This document shows, in pieces, positions 1 through 5,472 of a stretch of 7,157 nt of DNA; within the stretch, counting starts at the first letter, position 1; each line of letters begins with the position of its first letter. Location of the stretch: the NCBI GenBank assembly GCA_016208545.1, contig JACQXU010000015.1, positions 1 through 7,157 of the forward strand, in the 5' to 3' direction. The notes beneath the pieces were generated by a model. That model was not told where the DNA came from and searched no databases. It was given only the letters and a program-made list of their open reading frames with translations. Made by a program: the position numbers and the translations under genes. This stretch comes from Candidatus Uhrbacteria bacterium (GTDB lineage Bacteria > Patescibacteriota > Patescibacteriia > UBA9934 > GWF2-40-263).

Positions 1-273
1 GATATGGTCACTGCCGTCCCAATTTGAGATTCCTTGATTCGTTGGAGATACAACACAATAATATTTATCATGCGCCCATTTGTATCCTGTCACATGTTCA
101 ACGTATTGTGAAAACAAATCATTGATTTCGTCCCATGATTTTTGATATTCACGAACTGAATACAATAAGATAGATTTATTTAGTCTGTATTGTTTTTCCA
201 TTTCCTGTTTCGACTTTGCGTTTCGTGCAAAACGGAAATCGTATTTTATGTCTATGATGAAGTGTACTTTCAT
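1..273 (-). CDS. Unrecognised protein, 5' part only (runs off the left edge)
   Basis: An open frame of 91 codons without a stop runs from an ATG at 273 to base 1, so only the N-terminal part is present. I do not recognise the family. The protein begins with a short hydrophobic stretch (MKVHFIIDIKYDF), followed by a basic, helical-looking region and then a mixed segment containing YKWAHDKYYCVVSP and SNWDGSDHI; no transmembrane segment or catalytic motif stands out. A second in-frame ATG at 201 (MEKQYRLNKS) is an alternative start; it has AGGA upstream but too close to be a convincing ribosome site. The first ATG directly follows a hairpin and a run of seven T, which is odd for a start. Amino-acid composition and the uninterrupted frame make it probably real, but the start is unsure. 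Confidence 0.55.
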   Translation of the reverse strand, partial: MKVHFIIDIKYDFRFARNAKSKQEMEKQYRLNKSILLYSVREYQKSWDEINDLFSQYVEHVTGYKWAHDKYYCVVSPTNQGISNWDGSDHI

Positions 274-301
274 AAAAAAATCTCGACACAATTGTATCGA
301 G
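274..301 (-). terminator. Hairpin plus T7, possible terminator or leader attenuator
   Basis: Read on the minus strand, CTCGATAC-AATT-GTGTCGAG forms an 8-bp stem (one G-U pair, four-base loop, 282-301), followed by A and then seven T. This is the form of an intrinsic terminator for minus-strand transcription. It could be a second terminator behind the ligase operon, or an attenuator for the next gene, whose first possible ATG (273) follows the T-run with no gap. Confidence 0.5.
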
Positions 302-304
302 GTA

Positions 305-310
305 AGTATA
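305..310 (-). promoter_or_regulatory. Possible extended -10 element
   Basis: The minus strand reads TGTTATACT, that is TATACT preceded by TG one base upstream, the form of an extended -10 box. No good -35 box lies at 16-18 bases (TTGCAA occurs but only 11 bases away). Transcription would start at about 298, inside the neighbouring hairpin, so a role for the gene starting at 273 or 201 is plausible but weakly supported. Confidence 0.3.
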
Positions 311-359
311 ACACGTTATGTTTGCAAGGTCGCTCATTCGCACATTTCGATTCATTCAT

Positions 360-397
360 AATCACACTTAACTACCGATCGGTAGTTAAGTGTGATT
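360..397. repeat. Perfect 38-bp palindrome
   Basis: The half-site AATCACACTTAACTACCGA (360-378) is followed directly by its exact reverse complement (379-397), centred on GATC. It could fold as a 17-bp stem with a GATC loop on either strand, or be a duplex binding site for a dimeric protein; the inner ACTACCGATCGGTAGT has the general form of a TetR-type operator, but no regulator gene is in the window. No T-run follows on either strand, so it is not a classical intrinsic terminator. It lies between the ligase terminator and the left partial gene. Confidence 0.85.
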
Positions 398-405
398 GCA
401 TTATT

Positions 406-435
406 AAAAATAACTATTACGAAATAGTTATTTTT
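406..435. terminator. Bidirectional-type intrinsic terminator overlapping the ligase stop codon
   Basis: AAAAATAACTATT (406-418) pairs with AATAGTTATTTTT (423-435) around the loop ACGA, a 13-bp stem made almost wholly of A/T pairs, with T-rich sequence on both sides. On the minus strand the stem includes the stop codon and last Lys codons of the ligase-like gene (stop 428-430). This marks the end of the minus-strand gene block. Confidence 0.7.
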
Positions 436-1630
436 TGTCCAATAACGTGGATCCTGACCACTGAATAATAAACGAAATTCCGACAACTCCCAAAGACAAA
501 CCTGGCCAAAGTGACCAAAGATAATGGTCAAACAAACCAAGCATTATCAAAACAACACCAAGTGTTAGTCCGAGCATTCCTCCGGCTTGTTTTGACAACA
601 AAAAAATGTTATGAATTGGTTGATAAGCCCACACTTCTTTTTCTGGATCAATCACCTGAAGCGCAAACGTGTATGCGCCAGGTCCAACTCCAAAAAGCGG
701 ATTGTGTTTGAACACATCATCGAACCACGAATATTGCGACACGCGCTCTTCTATTGAAATTTTTTCAATGCGAAGACTCGGTTCAAATCGAGATAAAATT
801 TGCGGATAAAAAACTACGCTTGCGGCAAACAAACTTATGAGTCCAGCAACGACAATATAAATTACATGTAAAGGAATAAGGCGACGTCTGACAATCATTA
901 AACATGAAAGCAAAATAAATCCTGTCGCAAGCGCGATCCATGCTCCGCGAGAAAATGTAATTACAAGAGTAAAAACTAAAATTAAAACAGGAATAAAAAT
1001 CAACTGAAGTTGAAATTTAGTTTTCACAAAACGCGTAAGCCACGCGAGACAAACGAGACCGACTGCGAGAAAACCACCGAAGATATTTGGATGAGGAAAA
1101 GTTCCATACGCGCGTAAAATTCTCACAGATTCTGTTTCAACAACTGCTGTTCCGGCAATTTTCGCGTCTTGCGCGGACATTCCAAGCCACGAAGATGCAG
1201 GAGAAAAGTCAGCTGTCACCTGCCAAAAACCAAAAAACGCTGGTGCAATAAGCCCGGCCACAAACGCAGCAACAACAGGCTTTATCTTTGTTCGAACATC
1301 ACACAAAAGTGTGAAAAGTGCGAAAGCAAAAATGAGATGTAAAACTTGCGCAATTCCAATTTGAAAAAACGATGTGAACGCAAGCGAAAAAAACACAGCT
1401 CCCAATAAAAAATATCCGGCTTGAATCACTCGTTTCATTCTTTCTATCGGTTGCCATCGTCCGCGCAAAAATATAACCAACAAAATAATAAATTCTGTTG
1501 CATACACTGACAAAACTCCGTACTGCGAAACTTGACCTTCAATAATTGGTGAAGAAAAAATCCAACGTGTTTGCCATGGTAAAAGAAAAATCGCGATAAG
1601 CAAAAATCGTTCAACCCATTTCTCTTTCAT
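428..1630 (-). CDS. O-antigen ligase/polymerase-type membrane protein (WaaL/Wzy_C family)
   Basis: A 400-residue, highly hydrophobic protein with about ten membrane segments, the first at about residues 8-30. Family marks are RAYGTFPHPN (173-182), TFSRGAW (225-231, with R228), NPLFGVGPGAY (310-320), PIHN (338-341) and DHY (368-370). Enzymes of this superfamily transfer or polymerise lipid-linked glycan chains on the outer face of the membrane, with conserved Arg and His residues in or beside the large outer loop (here about 270-340). Which of ligase, polymerase or protein glycosyltransferase it is cannot be told from sequence. Its start overlaps the end of the upstream nucleotidyltransferase-like gene by 20 bases, implying translational coupling. 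After DHY the C-terminus ends in a short hydrophobic helix and DKK, with the stop inside a terminator hairpin. Confidence 0.85.
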   Translation of the reverse strand: MKEKWVERFLLIAIFLLPWQTRWIFSSPIIEGQVSQYGVLSVYATEFIILLVIFLRGRWQPIERMKRVIQAGYFLLGAVFFSLAFTSFFQIGIAQVLHLIFAFALFTLLCDVRTKIKPVVAAFVAGLIAPAFFGFWQVTADFSPASSWLGMSAQDAKIAGTAVVETESVRILRAYGTFPHPNIFGGFLAVGLVCLAWLTRFVKTKFQLQLIFIPVLILVFTLVITFSRGAWIALATGFILLSCLMIVRRRLIPLHVIYIVVAGLISLFAASVVFYPQILSRFEPSLRIEKISIEERVSQYSWFDDVFKHNPLFGVGPGAYTFALQVIDPEKEVWAYQPIHNIFLLSKQAGGMLGLTLGVVLIMLGLFDHYLWSLWPGLSLGVVGISFIIQWSGSTLLDKK

Positions 1631-2534
1631 ATATTTGATTAAATTCTCTTATGAATTGAGCTCGACGATCTTGGTCGTGAAATTTTAAAATTTGATCAGA
1701 AATCACAACGCGCGAATCTTGATTCGCAAGCGCAACAATTCGAGGAGGAAATCGTTTTTTTTGGATTGAGCGCAAAAATGGTTCAAGAAATGACAATTGA
1801 ATTGGATTTGAAAAAATTCGCCGCGTCCGATGAACCGGATGCGAAATGCGCGGCTTTGCATTTGGTAAAATAACATCCGCCCAGCGATTAAGCGAGGCAA
1901 GTTGTGAAAAAACATCAGAACGATCAAACATTGGCACAAGAGATTTTATCCAAAATGCCAGATAAAAATCTTCCGAGTTTAATTTTAATTCTTCCAACTG
2001 AAGCGCTTCACTGGTCGCAAAAAAACTGAAACAAAACGGATCACTAACTTCAACATTTTCCATTCGCGCAGGCCGATTTCCAATCAGCACAAACGGCAAA
2101 ACTAGAAAAAAACGTGTTGACCAAATCATGTTTGGACTTGTCACAATAAACACATCAATATCACTTTCTTTTGTTGTGTGCCACCACGCAAGAGTGTTTA
2201 CTGAAGCAACGGCTCGAACTCCTGAAATAAGTTGAAAAAAATAACACGCGCTGTGAAGTTTTTTATATTTCACAATTGCATTCAAAAAACGTTCGTGACG
2301 TTCTTTTACGGCCGACACATGTTTCGCGCGAGGCAAAGTCCAAAATCCATCTTGCTCAATGATTCGATCAGAAAGCCACGAACTGTGAGACAAAATTTGC
2401 GTAACTTCAAACAAATCATACGGCCGAACTGGACGCAAAAGCCATTTCCAAATTTCAAATGTGGTGAGCGGGTAGTTAAAAATCGAAAACCAACAGAGCG
2501 TTCTGAAAATTGATAGCTCGAGATCTGTTGGCAT
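1611..2534 (-). CDS. Nucleotidyltransferase-fold protein, CPR type
   Basis: A 307-residue soluble protein. The N-terminal part (about 5-75) looks like a winged-helix domain (IFRTLCWFSIFNYPLTTFEIW). Residues 105-132 carry the nucleotidyltransferase core: GVRAVASVNTLAWW followed by ESDIDVFIV, in which D125 and D127 form the expected metal-binding DxD pair. The canonical GS motif before the aspartates is not obvious, and the remaining half (about 150-307) is helical and basic without a motif I can name. The substrate is unknown; nucleotide transfer is inferred only from the fold. The next gene overlaps its last 20 bases and encodes an O-antigen ligase-type protein, so a link to glycan synthesis or its control is possible but unproven. 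No Shine-Dalgarno precedes the ATG; tandem repeats do. Confidence 0.7.
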   Translation of the reverse strand: MPTDLELSIFRTLCWFSIFNYPLTTFEIWKWLLRPVRPYDLFEVTQILSHSSWLSDRIIEQDGFWTLPRAKHVSAVKERHERFLNAIVKYKKLHSACYFFQLISGVRAVASVNTLAWWHTTKESDIDVFIVTSPNMIWSTRFFLVLPFVLIGNRPARMENVEVSDPFCFSFFATSEALQLEELKLNSEDFYLAFWIKSLVPMFDRSDVFSQLASLNRWADVILPNAKPRISHPVHRTRRIFSNPIQLSFLEPFLRSIQKKRFPPRIVALANQDSRVVISDQILKFHDQDRRAQFIREFNQIYEREMG

Positions 2535-2541
2535 AGGAGTG

Positions 2542-2569
2542 GTAGCAAGTAGTAAGTAGTAGGTAGTAG
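2542..2569 (+). repeat. Heptamer array GTAGTAR, four copies
   Basis: Four consecutive heptamers, GTAGCAA, GTAGTAA, GTAGTAG and GTAGTAG, with diverging copies on either side (AGGAGTG before, GTATACT after). The array ends 7 bases short of the start codon of the nucleotidyltransferase-like gene and stands in its 5' leader, where the sense strand reads as pyrimidine-rich CTACTAC. Confidence 0.8.
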
Positions 2570-2593
2570 GTATACTTATTTTTCTAACGAGCC

Positions 2594-2622
2594 CACTCTC
2601 CTACTTTCCTACTTTACTACTC
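2594..2622 (-). repeat. Octamer array GTAGGAAA at the 3' end of yidC
   Basis: On the minus strand GTAGTAAA, GTAGGAAA and GTAGGAGA follow each other, then a degenerate GTGGG. The array includes the last codons and stop of yidC. It is inverted relative to the GTAGTAR array 25 bases away, so the two could pair as an imperfect hairpin around the 2570-2593 core. Confidence 0.7.
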
Positions 2623-3332
2623 TTTTTCCGAAACACAACTACTTGTTGAACGATTGAAAACACAGTCACTGTCACCCAATAAAGCGCCAAACCTCCTGGC
2701 AAACTCGCACCAATAATGACCGTCATCACTGGCATAAAATACAACATTGATTTATTCATTGACGCAAGCATTGTTTCATCTTTCGCACCTGGCGTTCCGG
2801 CAACTTGTTTTGGCGGATGCTTGGACATTAGCATTCTTGATTGAAAAAATTGAAACACTCCTGCCAAAACCGCAAGCCAAATGTTTGGAACAGACAAATC
2901 AACTATACCGACAAAAAATTTGTGAATTTCTCCTGGGTTTGGAACAAAAGAATAAAGCATTTCAAGCGCTGTTGGATCAAATCCTTTTAACAGCACTTGA
3001 TAAAGCGCGATCAAAATCGGAAATTGGATAAGAAGCGGAAGACAAGACGAAAGCGGATTAACTTTTTCTTGTTGATACAAAGTCATCATGGCTTTAGCAA
3101 GCGCTTCCTTGTCGTCTTTGTGTTTTTGTTTAAGCTCTTCAATCTTTGGTTGAATTTCCTGCATCGCTTTTTGTGATTTAAGCGAAGAATTCATGAATGG
3201 CCAAAGAATAAATTTGATAATGAGAGTGAGTAAAATAATAGCGACTCCCATGTCAGAACCAGGAACTACGTCGTAAAGAAAAACAAGCAGGTTGAAAAGT
3301 GGCTGAACAAGAACTAGTTGAAAAAAATTCAT
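2601..3332 (-). CDS. yidC: Membrane protein insertase YidC/Oxa1 family
   Basis: A 243-residue integral membrane protein that inserts and folds membrane proteins, alone or with SecYEG. It is the short form without the large periplasmic P1 domain and without an N-terminal lipobox. Hydrophobic segments lie at about 4-22, 29-47, 96-116, 148-166, 194-212 and 213-234. The segment IILLTLIIKFILWPF carries K40 where the hydrophilic-groove Arg of the family usually stands. A charged, helical cytosolic loop follows (about 50-90, PKIEELKQKHKDDKEALAK), then the conserved NPLSSCLPLLIQFPILIALY. The tail is short and basic (FRKKSSKVGK); its last seven residues are encoded by the tandem repeat at the 3' end. 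It sits 28 bases after nusA rather than in the usual rnpA-yidC-jag setting. Confidence 0.95.
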   Translation of the reverse strand: MNFFQLVLVQPLFNLLVFLYDVVPGSDMGVAIILLTLIIKFILWPFMNSSLKSQKAMQEIQPKIEELKQKHKDDKEALAKAMMTLYQQEKVNPLSSCLPLLIQFPILIALYQVLLKGFDPTALEMLYSFVPNPGEIHKFFVGIVDLSVPNIWLAVLAGVFQFFQSRMLMSKHPPKQVAGTPGAKDETMLASMNKSMLYFMPVMTVIIGASLPGGLALYWVTVTVFSIVQQVVVFRKKSSKVGK

Positions 3333-3336
3333 AAAT

Positions 3337-3379
3337 GAGCAGTCAAAAGAGTCAATGGAGTCATGGAGTCAATGGAGTC
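3337..3379 (+). repeat. Tandem repeat GAGTCAATG at the nusA/yidC junction
   Basis: GAGTCAATG (3349-3357), GAGTCATG (3358-3365), GAGTCAATG (3366-3374) and GAGTC (3375-3379), with a decayed copy GAGCAGTCAAAA at 3337-3348. It fills most of the gap between nusA and yidC, ends a few bases from the yidC ATG, and extends into nusA so that its stop codon (TGA) and the last residues TTPLTP are made of repeat units. Confidence 0.85.
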
Positions 3380-4590
3380 GTTAAATTATCTTCTTCCTTT
3401 TCCTCCGTTACTTCCGATGCTTCCTTTTCAGCTTCTCCAATATTTATTTTCCATCCTGTCAACCGTGCGGCAAGACGAACATTCTGACCGCCTTTTCCAA
3501 TCGCGAGCGAAAGTTGATCGGCATTCACTTTAACAAAAGCAGAGTGCTCTTTTTCATCCAAAGTTACTGATGTAACTTTAGCCGGAGAAAGTGAGTGAGT
3601 GATAAATTCAACAATATTATCATTCCATTCAATAATATCGACTTTCTCGCCGCCGAGTTCAGAAATTATTGTTTGAATGCGTGTACCGCGCTGGCCAATA
3701 CAAGCGCCGATAGGATCAATGGATTCGTCTGGTGTTGAAACTGCAACTTTTGAACGCGAGCCAGCTTCGCGAGCGATCGCTCGAATTTCAACAGAACCTT
3801 CTTCGACTTCAGGAATTTCAACTGCGAATAATTTACGCACCATTTCTTCGGAAGTGCGCGAAACTAAAATTTCAGGACCTTTTGTTGTGAGTCCGACTTG
3901 GCGAACAAAAACTTTGATGCGATCTCCTGTATTGTAGCGTTCTGTCGGAATCTGATCTTCAGGACGCATGATTGCTGTTGTTCTTCCAAGATCAACAAGC
4001 ACAACCCGGCCTTCACGGCGCTGAACTGTTCCATTCAAAATTTCTCCTTCGTGTTCTTTGAATTCATTGTAAACAACTTCGCGTTCGGCCTCACGCAATT
4101 TTTGTGTGATGACCTGCTTGGCTGTCATTGCGGCCATTCGGCCAAATTCTTCTGCTTGAGGAAGTTCATTTCGAATCACATCACCAACTTTTGCATTGTG
4201 TTTCAAAATTTTTGCTTCAGAAACCATGATGTCTGTTTTTGGATTGAATTTAAGTCCTTCTTCTTCCTCAAGAGAAAAGGTTGGAATCGGTTCGCCTTTT
4301 TTTCGCGCCTCTTCAATTTGAAGAGCGAGCTGTTCTGCTTTTTGACGACGTTCTTCTTCTTGATGCTCTAATTCTTCAAGATCAACATCTTCAACAACGG
4401 TTTTAACATCCCAAATTTGCATTGAGCCGTCTTCTGGATTAAATTTTACTTCTGTGTTTTGATTTTTGTCGCCAAAATCTTTTCGATAAGCGGCGGCAAG
4501 AGCAGACTCGATTGCATCAATCACAGCCTCATATTGGAGGCCTTTCTCTTCGACGATTTGTCGTATGGCTTGTTCTATTGCGGAGGGCAT
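3361..4590 (-). CDS. nusA: Transcription termination/antitermination factor NusA
   Basis: A 409-residue RNA polymerase-binding factor that modulates pausing, termination and antitermination. Domains in order: N-terminal polymerase-binding domain (about 1-165, opening AIEQAIRQIVEEKGL and ALAAAYRKDFG), S1 RNA-binding domain (about 182-246), KH1 (about 250-320, with GACIGQRGTR at 295-304) and KH2 (about 325-390, with GKGGQNVRLA at 365-374), then an acidic tail. A charged, coiled-coil-like insertion of about 50 residues (about 70-120, rich in E, K and Q) splits the N-terminal domain compared with the textbook protein. There are no C-terminal acidic repeat domains like those of E. coli. The last residues TTPLTP come from the intergenic repeat. 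The start follows a heptamer array by no bases at all and has no ribosome-binding site; homology of the first residues supports it. rimP and infB are not neighbours. Confidence 0.96.
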   Translation of the reverse strand: MPSAIEQAIRQIVEEKGLQYEAVIDAIESALAAAYRKDFGDKNQNTEVKFNPEDGSMQIWDVKTVVEDVDLEELEHQEEERRQKAEQLALQIEEARKKGEPIPTFSLEEEEGLKFNPKTDIMVSEAKILKHNAKVGDVIRNELPQAEEFGRMAAMTAKQVITQKLREAEREVVYNEFKEHEGEILNGTVQRREGRVVLVDLGRTTAIMRPEDQIPTERYNTGDRIKVFVRQVGLTTKGPEILVSRTSEEMVRKLFAVEIPEVEEGSVEIRAIAREAGSRSKVAVSTPDESIDPIGACIGQRGTRIQTIISELGGEKVDIIEWNDNIVEFITHSLSPAKVTSVTLDEKEHSAFVKVNADQLSLAIGKGGQNVRLAARLTGWKINIGEAEKEASEVTEEKEEDNLTTPLTP

Positions 4591-4653
4591 AAGTTAGAAG
4601 TAAGAAGTTAGAAGCAAGAAGAAAGAAGTTAAAAGTTAGAAACAAGAAGTAAT
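4591..4653 (+). repeat. Heptamer array AAGTTAG, nine copies
   Basis: Nine heptamers in strict register: AAGTTAG, AAGTAAG, AAGTTAG, AAGCAAG, AAGAAAG, AAGTTAA, AAGTTAG, AAACAAG, AAGTAAT. The array fills the gap between the four-helix-bundle gene (stop 4653-4655) and nusA (ATG ending at 4590), so the sense-strand leader of nusA is pyrimidine-rich CTAACTT units up to the start codon. The same heptamer family recurs inverted on the other side of the four-helix-bundle gene. Confidence 0.92.
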
Positions 4654-5021
4654 TAAATAGATCGCTGAATAAGTCCGTTAATTATTTTATGAACAGTAAC
4701 ACTTTGATCATAAATCTTTTGAAATTCATCAATTGGAATATACGATAAATCTCTTGAAATTAATAATTGGCTTTGAACTTCGCAAACAGAACCAATTGCC
4801 ATGTCAAAAAACCTATTTTTTTCAGCCTGTGTTCGTCGACCAAATCCCTCAGCGATATTTGAAACAATCGATACTGACGCTCGACGAATTTGCGCTACAA
4901 GACCAAACCGCTCACCTGTTGGAAAAAGCACACTTACTCGATAAATTTCAAGACAAAGTTGATGTGCCTCTTTCCATGCAATAAGATCTGTAAAATTCCA
5001 AATCTTTTCCTTTTCTTGCAT
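4653..5021 (-). CDS. Four-helix-bundle protein, S23/23S-rRNA intervening-sequence family
   Basis: A 122-residue soluble protein of the family first found encoded in 23S rRNA intervening sequences (PF05635/TIGR02436) and structurally related to Avd of diversity-generating retroelements. Diagnostic stretches are DLIAWKEAHQLCLEIY (12-27), FPTGERFGLVAQIRRASVSI (33-52), NIAEGFGRR (55-63), FFDMAIGSVCEVQSQL (71-86) and a final amphipathic helix ending GLIQRSI. Avd-type proteins form basic pentamers that bind nucleic acid; the function of free-standing members is unknown. Length is normal and the frame intact. Arrays of AAGNNAG heptamers flank it on both sides in inverted orientation (nine copies downstream, four upstream), and it splits what is otherwise a run from yraN to nusA, consistent with insertion as a unit. 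No reverse transcriptase or variable repeat is in the window. Confidence 0.92.
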   Translation of the reverse strand: MQEKEKIWNFTDLIAWKEAHQLCLEIYRVSVLFPTGERFGLVAQIRRASVSIVSNIAEGFGRRTQAEKNRFFDMAIGSVCEVQSQLLISRDLSYIPIDEFQKIYDQSVTVHKIINGLIQRSI

Positions 5022-5024
5022 ATT

Positions 5025-5052
5025 CTTTCTTCTTACTTCTTTCTTCTAGCTT
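5025..5052 (-). repeat. Heptamer array AAGNNAG, four copies, upstream of the four-helix-bundle gene
   Basis: On the minus strand AAGCTAG, AAGAAAG, AAGTAAG and AAGAAAG stand in register, ending 3 bases before the ATG at 5021. The array is inverted relative to the nine-copy array at 4591-4653; ACTTCTTTCTTCT (13 bases) and CTTCTTACTTCT (12 bases) in the downstream array match it perfectly as complements in the transcript. The purine-rich array may also serve as a weak ribosome site. Confidence 0.88.
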
Positions 5053-5065
5053 CATATTAACAACA

Positions 5066-5087
5066 GAACCCGTCTTTCGACAGGTTC
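5066..5087. repeat. Small palindromic hairpin between yraN and the four-helix-bundle gene
   Basis: GAACC (5066-5070) pairs with GGTTC (5083-5087), then a C/A mismatch, then GTC pairs with GAC around a TTTC loop. There is no T-run, so it is not a standard terminator. The TTCGACAGGTTC core resembles dispersed small palindromic repeats (CTTCGACAGGCTCAG type) common in other bacterial genomes; that likeness is from memory. Confidence 0.5.
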
Positions 5088-5102
5088 AACAGTGCTTAAA
5101 AT

Positions 5103-5471
5103 TTACCAGACACCGTCTGAAATGTCAATAGCTTGCAAATGTGTGATTGAAACTTCTGGCAAAAATTCAACAGCGACAACATCAATTCGCCACTTTGTGT
5201 TTGGATTTTTAGATCTCAAATACGCAAGACCGCTTCGCACGATGTGACGAAGTTTTTTCGGCGTAACGCTTTCTTCAGGATAACCATACTTTGAAGATTG
5301 ACGAGCTTTTACTTCAACAAAAACGATCTCATCTCCATCGCGGCAAATGAGATCAATTTCTCCAAACACAGATTTATATTGATGTTCAATGATCTGAAAT
5401 CCTTTTTTTGCCAGATGCTCTGCCGCAAATTTTTCAACAGAAGTTCCAAATAGTTTCCTTGAATCGGGCAT
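5103..5471 (-). CDS. yraN: YraN family (UPF0102) nuclease-fold protein
   Basis: A 122-residue protein of the YraN/UPF0102 family, with a restriction-endonuclease-like PD-(D/E)xK fold. Catalytic-type residues are in place: GEIDLI (37-42, E38 and D40), FVEVKAR (51-57, E53 and K55) and a later WRIDVVAVE (94-102). The family's YGYPEESVTPKKLRHI stretch follows (62-77). The biological role is not settled; Holliday-junction-resolvase-like DNA processing is a frequent guess from the fold. The frame is open for 68 further codons upstream, but that part overlaps the preceding gene and is not family-like; the start at 5471 (MPDSRKLFGTSVEKFAAEHL) gives the normal N-terminus and leaves one base after the upstream stop, indicating coupled translation. 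Confidence 0.93.
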   Translation of the reverse strand: MPDSRKLFGTSVEKFAAEHLAKKGFQIIEHQYKSVFGEIDLICRDGDEIVFVEVKARQSSKYGYPEESVTPKKLRHIVRSGLAYLRSKNPNTKWRIDVVAVEFLPEVSITHLQAIDISDGVW

Positions 5472-5472
5472 A

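Noticed and set aside
190..468. Plus-strand open frame of 92 codons in the left spacer
   Set aside because: It runs antisense over the left partial gene and through the palindrome and terminator; composition is not protein-like.
3898..4371. Plus-strand open frame of 157 codons inside nusA
   Set aside because: A Phe/Cys/Asn-rich antisense shadow of a clearly conserved gene.
4653..5021. Diversity-generating retroelement with Avd
   Set aside because: The four-helix-bundle protein is related in fold, but no reverse transcriptase, template repeat or variable-repeat target is present.
4591..5052. CRISPR array
   Set aside because: The repeat units are 7 bp, contiguous and without spacers, and there are no cas genes.
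5054..5056. Upstream ATG as an alternative start of the four-helix-bundle gene
   Set aside because: It is not in frame with the family protein; the start at 5021 gives the normal N-terminus.
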